Assembly (NCBI GenBank): GCA_904066235.2
Contig: CAJFCV020000002.1
Location: 6,820,001-6,884,000, forward strand
Length of the DNA: 64,000 nt
Direction of reading: 5' to 3'
From: Bursaphelenchus xylophilus
Taxonomy: Eukaryota > Nematoda > Chromadorea > Rhabditida > Aphelenchoididae
Below the pieces are notes generated by a model. That model was not told where the DNA came from. It saw only the letters and a list, made by a program, of their open reading frames with translations, and did no database searches. How positions within the stretch are numbered: the stretch's first letter is position 1; each line of letters starts with the position of its first letter. The position numbers and the translations under genes are program-made. Positions 33,501 to 45,689 of this stretch are shown piece after piece.

Positions 33501-34644
33501 TTGAGCTCGTTTCCTTTGCATGATGCAACCAGAGATCTTATTCTTCTAAATCAACAACGATTAAACGATGTCGACGACAAGTTTGTTTTCTTTTATCTAA
33601 AGTAGCGCATTGCAGTATCCAATTGGAAGCTAACAACGAACGTCTTGAAGACATGGCCGCGGAGATTGAGTTGGAAAAGAAGAGGAATGAGACACTTTTG
33701 AAGGAGGTTCTCCCCGTTTCGGTAGCCGATCAGCTGTTGCAGGGAGCTTCCGTAGATGCAAGTATGTTAAATACGCCTTCGTTTGCACAACATTTTCATA
33801 GGAGAGTATCCTCTGGCCACCGTCATGTTTGTGGATTGTCCCAGATTCCAATCAATAGTCCCTTTATGTCAACCAAGACAACTGGTATCCCTACTTAACG
33901 ATCTCTTCACAAAGTTTGATCGACTGGTTTCAATGCATGGGGTACTCTCTAACATTATTACTCGTAATTCCAGACCTTTAGGTGTATAAAGTGGAGACTG
34001 TCGGAGATTCTTATATGACTTGTGGCGGTCTTCCTGATGAGAATCGTATCCATTGTGAACAAGTCTGTCATCTTGCCTTAGGCATGTTATGGGAAGCGAG
34101 ACAAACGCAAGATCCGGTGGAAAAGAAATCCCTCTCCGTCAGGTGTGGAGTCCATTCGGGAGCAGTAGTTGCTGGTGTAATTGGGGTCAAAATGCCCAGG
34201 TACTGTCTCTTTGGGGATACTGTAAATACAGCCGCCAGGATGGAGAGTCATTCGTTGGTAGGGAGAGTCCACTGCAGTTCGGCAGCTAAAAAGTATGTCG
34301 TAAACAGCTTAATATATTGAAATTTAACTTTAGATGTGCAGAAGACAGTGGAAGATTTGAATTTTTTTTCCGGGGATCCATTCCCATCAAAGGAAAGGGA
34401 CGAATGGAGACTTATTTCTTAGCCAAGAGTCTCAAGAAATCGGTTTGGGAGCTAATTGGCCGTGCTCGCGGTAAGGGTGTTTATTGGATAATAATGATTA
34501 AAACCTTTGTTTACTTTGCACTTTATATCAGACCCCAATGTCCAAAGCATCGATGGTTACGATGAGTTGATGGAAGGCATCGATGACGATCTTCAAGTGG
34601 TTCTTGATGACACTAAGACGTCAAGAAGTTGCACTTTGCTCTGA
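30599..34644 (+). CDS. atypical soluble guanylate cyclase (heme-NO/O2-binding type)
   Basis: Twelve exons: 30599-30601 (ATG alone), 30639-30712, 31762-31862, 31897-32163, 32742-32872, 32922-33289, 33344-33580, 33616-33761, 33802-33941, 33982-34292, 34334-34470 and 34532-34644. They total 2028 nt, 675 residues. The HNOB domain has the heme-ligand His (NNLDSLH, about residue 105) and the Y-x-S-x-R motif (YFSER). HNOBA (FHF-like '[18 protein letters not shown]'), a coiled coil ([16 protein letters not shown]) and a class III cyclase domain follow. Both metal Asp ([14 protein letters not shown]), the guanine-selecting Glu (KVETVGD) and Cys ([11 protein letters not shown]), and NTAARME are present. 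The C-terminus is CTLL, a CaaX prenylation motif as in the beta2 subunit. Related C. elegans proteins (GCY-31 to -37) sense O2 in neurons. A foldback element occupies intron 2. Confidence 0.92.
30738..31747. mobile_element. 1-kb foldback element E1 in a guanylate cyclase intron, TTA duplication
   Basis: CAAGGGAAGTCACTTTTTTC starts the element and recurs inverted at the end; TTA flanks both sides (30735-30737, 31748-31750). The arms, about 330 bp, are almost identical. Each arm contains a tRNA-like module with an A box (TAGCAGAGTGG, 30937-30947) and a B box (GGTTCGATTCC, 30981-30991). The inner ends (GTAAGAGTAGCGTAAGTTAC) flank a ~390-bp core with an ORF. A 3-bp TTA/TAA duplication is the hallmark of PIF/Harbinger-type (Tourist-like) insertions; assignment to that class is inference. 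Confidence 0.85.
31054..31407 (+). CDS. ORF carried in the core of element E1
   Basis: The unique core of the foldback holds one open frame with protein-like content ('[20 protein letters not shown]', '[20 protein letters not shown]'). It contains a possible in-frame intron (GTAGGACTGG ... GATGTTTTAG, 42-45 nt). It may be a captured host gene fragment or a remnant of an element-encoded protein. No domain recognised. Confidence 0.35.
   Translation: MKHFLKNFIILSLKFGEVVVSLDTVRDARAFFRRGSHSISGIMRRLRWMKTPYHWRKLRELWRKGRTGILNMYLSDVLEDALGDHDIMLKRLSQTLAVWTDDKFSDDMNKIVIFLTT
32430..32560. repeat. dispersed repeat fragment in a guanylate cyclase intron
   Basis: TATTGGGCCAATACCCGGTC followed by TGCTCC matches the motif at 11426-11452 and 25695-25715. 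It lies in the 578-nt intron 4, the only other long intron of the gene. Confidence 0.4.
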
Positions 34645-34759
34645 ATAAATATAAAAACGATTACAAGTGTATCCATTTTAACACGTTGCAATATTTCATT
34701 AGTAAACATTATAATCCTTGAATATTATACTTTTTCATCGGCGTCATTCAAATTATTAT

Positions 34760-36554
34760 TTAATTGACCTTAGGCGGTGTCCACCCGCCAAATTTCTTTT
34801 CCATTTCCATGGCCAAATTGATCAACATCCAATAATTATTCTTTGTGGCCACCAATTGGACACTTTTTGGGTATCCCTCTTTATCTAATCCCATTGGAAT
34901 GGACACGACCGACGCTCCCAGCAGATTGAAAACGCCACAGTTAAGAGAATCCAGAATTGCCGGGATCGGTTCTTTGTGGAAGTAATGGGTAAGAGGAAGG
35001 CCGGGAAATAAATATATGGTGGAATCATCAACTAGCTGAAAATATTTACATGTCAGTCATTGGGAAAAAGAACTCACACTCCAGAAGGCTTTTACGAACT
35101 CCTTCTTCTCTTTTCTCAGTACTTCAATGTCACGTTTGGGAGGCTGGCTTAAAACAAATGCCGAGATTACGGCCCCAAGATGAAGATCTGACTTCCCAAC
35201 CACAGCTTTCATCAGTTCTTTGTCAATCCTTTTCTCTCCTTTATCATCCTAAAGAATAATCATCATTAAATACACTTACATTAAGCAGAACAGTACTGTA
35301 AACTTGAGGTCCAGAAGTTTTGTAGAGGCTGCAGTGATACCATTCCATGTGTATGTTGTGAACACATGGCATGTAATATCGGGTCGGATCTAAATTATAT
35401 TGATATTTCACGAACTCAAAAGCCTCGTTAAAGGCATCCATCTGGGCTTCCGAGAGAGGGAAAGAATCGCTGAATCCAGGGGTAAATACCATCTTTTTGG
35501 GGATGTGATTGTGAAGATCGGAAGGAATTTTTTGCCCTGACAATACCTACAATTAGTAGAATGTAAAATAAAGTCGTAGAATCTACCGAGAACACAACGG
35601 GTAAATCCCGGGCATATCTACAAATCGGGCCGAAGCCGAGCATATCGAATACATCTGGAAGTTCATTTCGATCTGGATCTGGTGGAAAATGCCCAGTTCC
35701 ATCAATTGTATCATAGTGGGGCTTGAGACCGAAGAGGCCATTCAGCATGGAGGGCATTCGAATAGATCCCCCGATATCCGAACCCAATCCGAAGATTGAC
35801 CCTTGACTCGAAATTAATGCTCCTTCGCCTCCAGAAGATCCTCCACAAGTGCATCTGGAGTCATACGGAGTGGAAGATCTCCCTACGATCTTATTATCTG
35901 ATTCCCAGGCAATACAGGCGGATGGAATGTTGGTATGGGCCAAGGGAATAGCGCCCACATCTCGTAGTCTTAAGGAATGTTCGGCCAATTAAAAGTTTGC
36001 TTACTTTTTGACAACTACTGCGTCTTCTTGTTGAGGCGGTTCTTTCCATTTGTAAGGTAATCCACAATGAAGTTTCTTGCCTGGAAAGCAATCGTTTAAT
36101 TTTTTTACTTCGACTCTTACCTTTCACTGTAAAGGATCCTTTAACGGAAAAGGGAACTCCCAATAATGGTTTTGTGACATTCAGCTGAGTGAATTCGTCG
36201 GAATTTTTATCCAAATTGGCCAAGTATTCATCGACCTCCTTGGCCTCTTTCAAAGCATCGGCCTCGAAGATATCGTATGCAGAGTTTATATGATTGTGGG
36301 TGTCTTTAATCCTTTGGATCAACGTCTTTACCAGTTCCGATGATGTGAGCTAGAAATGGTCATCATACAAGCAAGTATTTCTACTTTATGGGCATCCATC
36401 CTCTTACCTTCCCTTCTCGAATTCTTCGGGCGGCCTCAACAGCACTGATATTCAGAAGATCATGGGGATCTCCAGACTGTATTAATCTTCTGTTTCTTTT
36501 CCCCAGCTTCCTCACAACAGCGCGCGAAGACTTGGAAGTCAGAATTTTATCCAT
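34760..36554 (-). CDS. fatty-acid amide hydrolase (amidase-signature family)
   Basis: Seven exons: 36554-36408, 36349-36121, 36080-36005, 35968-35587, 35546-35280, 35248-35078 and 35035-34760, about 515 residues. The Ser-cisSer-Lys triad is present: Lys in VPFSVKGSFTVKGK, cis-Ser in CTCGGSSGGEGAL and the nucleophile in GSDIGGSIRMPS. The order and spacing match FAAH, which hydrolyses N-acylethanolamines such as anandamide at membranes. 'GLPYKWKEPPQQEDAVVVKK' also fits the family. The start at MDKILTSK is the first in-frame ATG; hydrophobic codons just upstream (SVFVILVSF) suggest that a missing first exon could complete an N-terminal membrane anchor. The gene converges with the guanylate cyclase, with 115 bp between stops. 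Confidence 0.9.
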
Positions 36555-36599
36555 GAAGGAAACAAGAATAACAAAAACGCTCAAAGCAAGCGGTCATAT

Positions 36600-39500
36600 T
36601 AAAGGTTTTTATGTGAATACAAAAGGTGATCGGAGAAGAGGCGGTATATTTTCTCCCTTTAGGGAGTGATTGATGCTTTCACTCTTCAAAATGAGATTTC
36701 AAGCCTCCAAGAAACGACTAATAAACTTGTTATATGCAGTGTTTAGCGTGTTTATCTAAGAAAGCTTGGTCTATAGCCAAGTACAATGTAAAATGTTATT
36801 TTACGGACATGTGTGGTCTTTCGGACGGTTAAATAAACTTTGAATTTCTTTGCAAAACACAATTTGGCCAATTTTAGACTAAAAACATGGCCAATCACAC
36901 GGAAGAAGCGAGAGATCAGCCAAATGCCCTGAGGCCATAAAAGAATTGACGTCATAATCGGCCCCATAAATGATCCAATGGGCCAATTTCCATTGGATTG
37001 GCGGAGATTTCTTTGTTTACATTACTGATTTCGGGATTAAGGATGGCTTTACTGGGGATGTCACAATGACATTATACTATAACACTGTTATCGAATCTAG
37101 TGGAGTGCTCATCTTTGACGAGCTCCGCATTTATTTTTTGTAATTTCTCGGGTCTAGACCTCGGAAGCATTAATAAAGAGGAAGATGGAGTGGGAGAAGT
37201 CACGCAATCCTGTAACCAGAGATGCGACGATCAAGTTCTATTTACATTGGTTGTCTTATGAAGCGCCGTTTACATTGTTTGTTGAATCAAAAGCCAAGTA
37301 CTGTAATTTACATGTCTGAATTATGAATAACTTTCTTCTGCATGTAGTCCTTTACTCTCCATTCATCCAGTATCTAAATTTACGTGGTTTTGGCATTCAA
37401 TTCCAATTGAAATTGGGTGCAGATTCCGAGATAATGTGACCATTTCCGGCTCCAATTGCAGACTTATAATTGAAGTCAGCACATAGAGATAAGATGGATT
37501 TATCTGATACTTGGCTTCTAGATTGTGGAATAATCAAGTGTAATATAATATAACTGCTTTGCAAGGCCCGTCAGCGCTTTATTCTCAAGTGTAACATCCA
37601 GGTGTAGGTGGCTTAGCTTCGGACTTTTGAGCAAAATATTCACTAATCCAATACCTTTTGCTTTACAAATTCATGGATATCCAGGGAAGAACCCCCACTT
37701 CCTGGGATTTGGTAATGTCAAAACGGCCAAATAAAAGGATTAGCCTCAGGTCATGTTTGTCAACTCTTGCGTGGTATTTAATTACCGTTTAAGTGGTGGG
37801 ATCTCAATAACCTGGCCTTTTGGCTTAGTTAATTAATGTTTATTCACACGTAAAATCAAATTGATTAATCATTTTCTGAGAGCAAAAACTATTTTTTAGA
37901 GTACGAATAAAGTCATTCCGAGTCGGATTCAGTCAATAACAATATTGCGAAGCCGGATTCACGGTAGAAGGAAAGGATCCGATTTATTTTTGGCCGGGAT
38001 CCGGCTAATCCGCCGTTCTGCAGCCATTCCAGGGTATTCTCGGACTCTTTGTGTCAAATCCTGAATTTCTTAATCCGCCGGTCATCCCTCGAGGGTTTGA
38101 CTTGTTTTTCTGATTCAGAATTTCCCATCTTTAACATTAAACCGATCTCAAATTTGAGAAATGACCATCCCCTTTTGATTTTTTTATCTCTCATCTTTTA
38201 CAACATTACTTCCGGAATCTATTTCTTTGAAGCCAAAATATTGCAAAACTGAAAAGTTCTTTTTGCTTCGAAATAATTATTGTTTTAGTGATCATAAAAA
38301 ATCGTATATGTGATTAATGTCAAAAGTTTTATTGATTTATTGCAAATATTAGACTGTCGGGAAAGTAATATGCGTGCAACGTCGCATCAAAAAGCGCATC
38401 GCCAAAATGAGTTGTGTTCGCGACGTGATCGACATAGCGCTCATTATTTTCCCGACAGACTGGTGAACTCTTTTTTTTTGCATTGCGTTTTAACTTTTCG
38501 TAAAGCAGCCTGTCGAGATTCGGGTCATAGCATTAAGATTCTTGTCTTTTCTATATTTTATTTTGCAATATAAATATTCATGGAATTTTTGCGTTTTATT
38601 GTAAATGTCGCGAGTTTTCCAGGACGTTCAAATCCAGGATTTGTCGGGGATTTAGCGAAAGTATTGTAGCTTTCATTTTCATATTGTAATACAAGGAAAT
38701 AGAGATGGGGATTAACCCCGAGTCTGGCCTGAATCCGCTTATAAAACATGAAACTATTCGAAAACAAGACTTGATGTAATGTGCACTTACATTTGTGCGT
38801 TTCACAATAACACTTTCCTGTTATCATTATTCAATGTCATCTTGTGTTATGTTATTGAATCCTACTTGCACATGTTATATTTTAATTGTGATCTCATCAT
38901 ATTTTTGGCCTTTTTTAAATGTCACTGATCTGTTATTTATTTATCCTTTTCTTGGATTAATTGTCACAAATCTATGAATTTAATTACTCACTAATTGAAA
39001 AGCCTTGATTTGTTTACAACTTGTGATCATTACATAGTAATTATTATCAATTATTTCGACGTTCCAAATCCAATTAGGGCCCCGGATTAAAGGGGATTTC
39101 CCCTTGTTCTGACTCCCGTGACATTTATCTGACGTTAATTGTCATCCCGAGATTCGATGTAATGTAATGTTATGTTTATCATATGATATTTCTGTAGTTG
39201 GATAAGTTCTTCTGATTGGAATGATTGACGACATTTGTTTATGGGCTAATTAATTGGTTAATCGGTCTTAATTTCGCCTGGATTTTGTCTTATCGCTAGA
39301 TCCACCACTAAATGTTCTTTGGTGTGAGTGCAGAGAAAGTATATTCCCCTCATTTTTTCTAAGAATGTTACGATTAAAGTCGTAAATCCAATTTCCTTAT
39401 TGTCCGTATACTATGGCGATCTTATGAAGGTCCAGTAGTTGTCTGCTGTATCTTATTAGATTAAAAATAATTTCTAAACCAACGGGTTCTATTGCTGTTT

Positions 39501-40240
39501 GAATCCTCTAATTCCAAAGCAGAGACATAAATTCTGTGTGTCTTTCTTACTGTAGAAAAGTGATTACTGACATAGATGTCCCGACTTCCTTTTTTGTATC
39601 ACTCCCCCTCTTTCCAGGGGTTTTCCAATGTTCGGCTTTTCTTTGTAATATACACATGTATGTAAAAGTATGCGCAGTCTAGACTCGGCATGGATTCTGT
39701 GGAGGGATTAAAGCGATCTCTATTCGTGTATGATGCAGGGATGTAGAAGAAGATGGAGATCCCCGAATGAGTCAATCGTATCTTTTTTTAGTGTCGTCTG
39801 ATGCTAGCCATAATCCTCGTGGATTAGATTGCAGTTCGTTTTAGAGCGTTAGGACATCGGTATTAGTGCCGTAGCTGTGCATCTTTAATCCGATAAATTT
39901 TGTCTCTGGCGTTTCTTTGATCCCCACTCTCTCTTTTCTTATTAACATTGGGCGGGTCTTTTTTGGTGTCTTTGGCGGTGTAAGTGTGGAGTGGGGATGT
40001 AATGGGCTCTTTCCCAGATGAATCCGTAGATGAATAATGTTGCCCAAGGCAATGTTTAATCATGCTTCTGATGGTTATTATAATATATATAGAGCGTGTT
40101 ATTGTTCGTGTGATTATCGAGTGTGATTCCTTGTTTGTTCAAGTTTTATGTTTTATTATTTTGCAGTCTCTTCCAAAATTTATCAGAACGGTGCTTGGCT
40201 GGCGGTGGGCCGCTCGTCTGATAACGCGGCCGAACAGAAA
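36600..40240. other. 3.6 kb intergenic between FAAH and GPCR
   Basis: AT-rich DNA with a short mariner-type MITE (38351-38463). A good acceptor (TTTTGCAG, to 40166) before the GPCR start suggests that its 5' non-coding exon lies in this stretch. Nothing else supportable. Confidence 0.35.
38351..38463. mobile_element. short mariner-type MITE
   Basis: AGACTGTCGGGAAAGTAATA at the left and, inverted, AGTCTGTCGGGAAAATAATG at the right, 113 bp in all. The core is itself partly palindromic (GTCGCATC / CGCGACGTGAT). GTCGGGAAA-type ends are typical of mariner-derived MITEs. No ORF. Confidence 0.7.
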
Positions 40241-41876
40241 ATGGAACCGCCGGATCTGCTGACCACTTGCGTGGTCGCGTCCATCTATGCCTTGACAGTA
40301 AAAGTGGGCCTTCTGGGGAACTGCTGGGTGGTCAGTTCGGTGATGAGAAGTCGTCGACCAAGGACGATGATGGGCTCTTTGAGTCCCTCAGACCGGCTTC
40401 GAACCTATATTGGCCTTCTGGCGATCCTCGATCTACTGGTGATCGCCTCTCTGGTCATCCGAGTTATGTATATTCTCTTGCCATATGCATCTACAGGTAA
40501 GTATTTTTAGAATTTAATCTCTTCCACGTTGTTTTAAATATAGCCGTGACGTGTTGAGTTCATCTTGCTTTTCTTGTAATGATCCTTCCTAAATCCATTT
40601 ACTTTTAGAAGAAATGAGCTGCAGAGTTGTCTTTGTGATCGACCATTTGGTTAAGCTGGCCTCCTTAACTTGCCTCTCCTGCATTTCCATGGAAAGATAT
40701 ATCACAATCAGGAAGCCATTCAGCTCTAGAATCCGCAAAAGATTCATCCAGTTTACCCCGATAGTGGCACTGACAATCTTAGTCATCGTATTGGCAGCAA
40801 TTGCAGTAATGGCCTCGAATGTTGGTCTAAATGAGAATGGGACTGATTGCCAGCAAAAAGGATACGGAGGAATCTTGGTGAAGGGTGCCAGACTGGTCAT
40901 CTCCTTCTCTTTCTTCGGCCAATTGCTTATTGTTTCGGCCAATTATGGCCAGATTGTTAGACATGTTCGACGAAAATTCTGGCAACGAAAAGCCCGAGTT
41001 GTGGCCAATGCGAAGAATCAAAGCAAACAACCACTGGTCTCCCAGCCAAGATATATGAGAGATATGACTGCTGCAATTGTCAGAATCGCCTGTTTTCATG
41101 TCGTCTGCTGGCTGCCTTACTGTGTCATGCAGATGGTCTCTGAATTCTACGGAAATGAACTTGGATCTACCATGCCTACCAATCTGAAATCTTTGGAAGA
41201 TAAGCAAATTAACTCATGGATTTGGACGGTATTCATCGCAGACTGGCTGACTTATGTCAACTCTGCTGGGAATTGGATTTTATACGCAGCTATGAACAAA
41301 GATCTCAGGTCCATAATCAGGTAATATTATCTTATTCAATCATAATATTATAATTAATCCATTTGTTTTGAAGAATTATATAATTATTGTTTGACCTTTA
41401 GAGCTACTACCGAGCGTCGAAAGAGGTCTACAATGTCCCAGAGCTCTCCCCCATCCAACATTCATCGCAGCCTCAGACGGCATATGGCCCAATCCCTTCG
41501 TTTCTTCTACTCCATCAACTCTTACAGATCCAATAACAATAGCTTTGATGATTCCTTGACTACTTGTCACATCAATGGATCCATTGATTCCTCTCCGATG
41601 GCTGTGGCTCGGTCTGTTTCCAATGCTGGAGCCCACCAAGGAGCTGAAGTTGGGCTGTTTGGGATGAGGAATGGCCGAGCCCACACTTATTGTAGTCCCC
41701 GTTCTTCGAATGGATTGTCCACTGCCAATAGCCTCACCGGATCCAATCACACGCCCGCCAATCTCCACAAATATGTGATTGCCTCGAGGAATTCCCCGTG
41801 TTCTTCGCCGAAGCCAATTCTCAGTGTAATTATGGGAAATTCGAACGAAAAATTGGATCAAGAGCGATTCTTGTGA
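40241..41876 (+). CDS. class A (rhodopsin-like) G protein-coupled receptor
   Basis: Exons 40241-40496, 40609-41320 and 41402-41876, about 481 residues. Seven hydrophobic segments are visible. TM1 carries the Gly-Asn pair (VGLLGNCWVVSSVM). ECL1 Cys (EEMSCRVVF) and ECL2 Cys (NGTDCQQKGY) can form the conserved disulfide. The TM3 end is ERY (SCISMERYITIRKPF), TM6 has CFHVVCWLPYC, and TM7 has NSAGNWILYAAMN, an unusual form of NPxxY. A long Ser-rich C-terminal tail follows. The pattern is that of a neuropeptide-type orphan receptor; the ligand cannot be named. The ATG is the first in frame after an acceptor. Confidence 0.85.
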
Positions 41877-42438
41877 TCGCCATTACGTGTTTATTCGTGT
41901 ACCCTCATGTTTACGACCCGACCTCTTCTAACTCTCATTCAATTACGTGTAAATCCCTTCTTTTGCTCAAACTCTTCATGTACATACTTATAATACTATA
42001 TATTGTATACATGATTGATTCTCTGCCATTTCAATTTTTGACATATCTGATCTCATTTCGTATGTTCCCGGGTGCTTATATAAGTTTGAGTATAAATAAA
42101 ATACGAATGAAAGAGATTTGACTATGTAATGTGGCCTAATCCGAACACGTTTGTTAATCGGGGCTTTCGGGGATTTGAAGAGAACGATGACGGAACGGGG
42201 AAGAAGGACATGTTTGGTGATGCAAGAAGCGGATTACAACGACAGCCATGATGCTGTCCCCATTATGAACGTGTACAATTAGGATAATCCAGCCATTATA
42301 TGACTCTAATGTCATCCACGTTCTGGCGATCTGAATCCTGCTTACGTATATACACGATTGAGTAGGAAGATAAGCAGATTCAGGTGTTAATAAGACCGGA
42401 TTAACGTTTATTAGCTGTGTTATGTTTTTAGAACATTC

Positions 42439-44338
42439 CTAATGCTTAACTTGCTCATCGATTCTGAATGTGAGGCCGAATGAAGCCAATCGATCGTAGA
42501 TTGACGTCTTGGCAAATGCAGAGGTCGTTGTGTAACATCCGCCGCTAAAACAATATGATATTAATTCAAGTATTTAACAAACTTCAAAAAAAATTTAATG
42601 ATTTACTTGTCAGGTAAGGCCTCTTTGTCCTTGAGAACAGTAAACGCGGCCGAAAGAATGCAACCGGCGGTCCCGATATATCCAGAATCCGGCCCGTCAC
42701 ATCTGGCCAAAACTTTTTTGGAAGGTTTCTCATCAAGTGGTGTTGTTGATGACCATCCATTTCCGATAAACCAGTAGGTAAACGTCGCCTAAAACAGACC
42801 GTTTACAAAGAATAAGAACATTAGAAGGTGATTATCCCGCACAGAATAGATAAATAGACTCTGCAGCCGGGAATACTTAAAAAAAGTAAATCCAAAAAAT
42901 TTGTCGGCTTTAGGGTAGGAGCCTGCATTTTGTTTTTAGATAAATATGGCCTAAAACGTGTCCTCATATTTTTGTGCCCCTTAAAAAACCAACGTTGTTC
43001 CTGAAACAACTCAAAATTTGTAATCAGTGAATAATTTGAAAGTCTGACCTACTTGTTTGCATTGTTCTCTGGTTGGACCCTGAGGGCTAAAGAGTCCACA
43101 ACTGAAGATGTAAGGATATTTCTGAGCCAGTTTGCGAGTAAATTCAAATTTAACGACATAACTGAAGAGAGTCATCCAAAGGATTCCCAGGTATGCCCAG
43201 AAGGTGTTGGAGGCAGCATAATATGTCTCTATTGGGACTGGATGACGGCCATTGACTGTGGCGTCATAGTATTGAGATCTCTGAACTACCGACTTGTCTG
43301 CTCCAAGAAAGGGAACCGCGGCAGAATCAATTTCCGGAACCGTCCACACTGTTGGTCTAAAATACATTATTCAAACCGCAGTTTCGCATAGTTAGCTTAA
43401 AAGAAGATTTCTGAATAAATCTTCAACATTCACGCGCTCAAACCCCGTTAATTTTCTCTTATGGCTTAGAGGACTTACCGCTTGGGTGGTCGGTACTTTG
43501 GACGTTCCAGCTTCTGGGGCATTAACTGTCTCCTGATTCCCCCGAGATTATCATTTTTTGCATTTTCCAATCCCAAAATTAAAGTTTGATAAGTGCCATC
43601 GTTGAAGATGTACCCCTGAAAACAAACAAAAACCCTATTGTGGCTCACGAGAGCCTTACCGCTTCTCCTCGTTTAATTTGAGCGAAGGTTTCCGCATATG
43701 CCAAGGTTCCACCAAAATTATTTTTCAAAAAAGAAACCCCCAAATCACAAGGAATTGAGTCCCATCCACAAGCTCCGATTACATAAGCCCCATTCGCCTT
43801 GGCCTTTTCGTGATATGTTAATTGCATTTTCTCCAGGAAAGCCGGTTCTCCACTGATATCAACATGGGAAGTTCCATTCTCAACTGCCGCTTTGACAACA
43901 GCCTCTCCATGCAGTCTATAAGGTCCCACTACATTGATAATCACCTTGGTCTGTTTGGCCATTAAATCCAGGGTTTCTGGACTCGATGAATCGGCGATGA
44001 TAATCTCCAGGGAGTTTAAATCCTTTCCTAAAATATAAGCCATGTGCAATTAATGCATGCAAATTGAGGCAAGCCTTGGCACAAGAGCCGTATTAGCAAT
44101 TGAGTACTAATATAAAAAGTAGTTACAATATAGCGTTTACATCATACCAGAGTAATCCGGGCTTACCAGTTAATTCTGCTGCTCTTTTAATCACCTTGTT
44201 CAATTTCTGCTCATTCCTTCCGGCGACGGCAAATTTAATTTTTCCAAACTCATCAGATTTCACAAATTCTTCGAGAACATAAGCCCCAGTGAAGCCACTG
44301 GCACCATATAGAACAATATCAAACCGACGTTCGCCCAT
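42439..44338 (-). CDS. saccharopine-dehydrogenase-like oxidoreductase (SCCPDH family)
   Basis: Six exons: 44338-44167, 44027-43660, 43615-43479, 43356-43053, 42788-42607 and 42544-42439, about 422 residues, close to the ~430 usual for SCCPDH. The N-terminal Rossmann motif is YGASGFTGAYVLEEF; 'VAGRNEQKLNKVI', 'VINVVGPYRLHGEAVVKA', 'HVDISGEPAFLEKM' and 'GACGWDSIPCDLGV' are all signature blocks. A hydrophobic segment ('FWAYLGILWMTLFSYVV') suits the lipid-droplet/membrane association reported for the family. The enzymatic reaction is not established for this family. It converges with the GPCR gene. Confidence 0.9.
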
Positions 44339-44344
44339 CTTGAG

Positions 44345-45689
44345 AGAGATGTAAAATGAGGGAGAGCAGTGTTCGGATGGAGAAGATAAGGGGCTGATAA
44401 GAAGTGGACAGAAACTCGGCCCATCTCCGAACAACAACACCTCACGCCATTCGCATACTTTGAATCGGAATAATAACTGTAATCAGAACATTGTCGGGAC
44501 AGTCTCTAAAATATAAAATACTACAGGCTAGACCATTCGAACCTTCCTTCCTCTTTCCTTCGATTTCTCCGCGGAGGCCCCGCCAGAAATATCAAAAATT
44601 TGATAACATTTTGGAGGGTCAGCACCCTTCTATACCTAGGGCTAGAGGAAGCTACAAAGCCATCGGTTACTCAGAAAAAAGCACGTGATTTTTTTTCAAA
44701 CAAAACAGGCCCAGACAACCGGGTGGCCACCTGCTTATAAGGGAATGGTGCGAACTGTCCGTGAGCTTTCAACATGAGTAATATACTTATATATAATATA
44801 TGTTACAGTAATCCTAGAAATGGTTTTTCAAAAAATTTAATGCCCAATCGCCAAGACCGTGATTTCGGGACATTATCTTTTCTTATGATGCCGTGAAACA
44901 TAAAATTCAAAAAACAGGAAAATTTATGCAAATTTTTACCTTCAGGTCAGTACTTGTGGAAAATATTTTGGGAATTTGTTAAACACATGTCTACAGTAAC
45001 TGAGAGCTTTCGAATCTCAAGGACGTCAAAAATTAAACGGAGTTTTCAGATTCACTGAATGCTTCGCGGCTAGCGAGATATTGGCATAAATGTAAGCGGC
45101 GAGATTCATTATTTTATGCCGGCCGACGGCATAAAATAATGAATGTTGTGCCACCCTGTATTTTTTTAACTGGACTCATTCCTTTCTGATTGGAAGTCTT
45201 GGTGTCGTGTCTCAATAAACGTGAAATGGTATAATAGTATCTCGGCCTCTGCTTTTTTTTGTGAGACTTCAAAGCCATTCTGTTATCCAATCCAGGGTTT
45301 TGGCCGTTCATTTGAATCGTTTTGCTTTTATTCCGACTGCTTGACGTCTACTATTCCAACATTTTGGCGAGCTTTGAAAAGGAAGTGTTCAAGGGGCGCG
45401 AGCAGGTTTTATTCAAAATGTGCACACATATTCATATTCTTTGGCTTGCCGATCAAGGTAGTATTTTGAAAATTCCCGTAAATACCCGAATATACCCCGC
45501 TTCGCGGGTGCCCATACCCGGGCTGCCCAAAATGAAAGATTACGATTCTGGCTTTCATGCACTTTCTCATTGCCAAGAACTGAAGGCTTGGTCTCGCCAC
45601 GAAATCCCGAGATTTTATTGGCATTCGCCTTAACGACTAGGTTGATTGCGGTGGACTTTCTAACCTTTGCCTCTCCTTAATGGGATGCA
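44345..45689. other. 1.3 kb intergenic
   Basis: Contains a perfect hairpin (45104-45144) followed by CCACCCTGTA, and a GC-rich ACCCGGGCTGCCC patch near 45500. No gene is supported; the ORF at 45322 has no recognisable content. Confidence 0.35.
45104..45144. repeat. perfect 18-bp-arm palindrome
   Basis: ATTCATTATTTTATGCCG, 5-nt loop, CGGCATAAAATAATGAAT. Probably a fossil MITE fragment or recombination hotspot; no terminator context. Confidence 0.7.
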
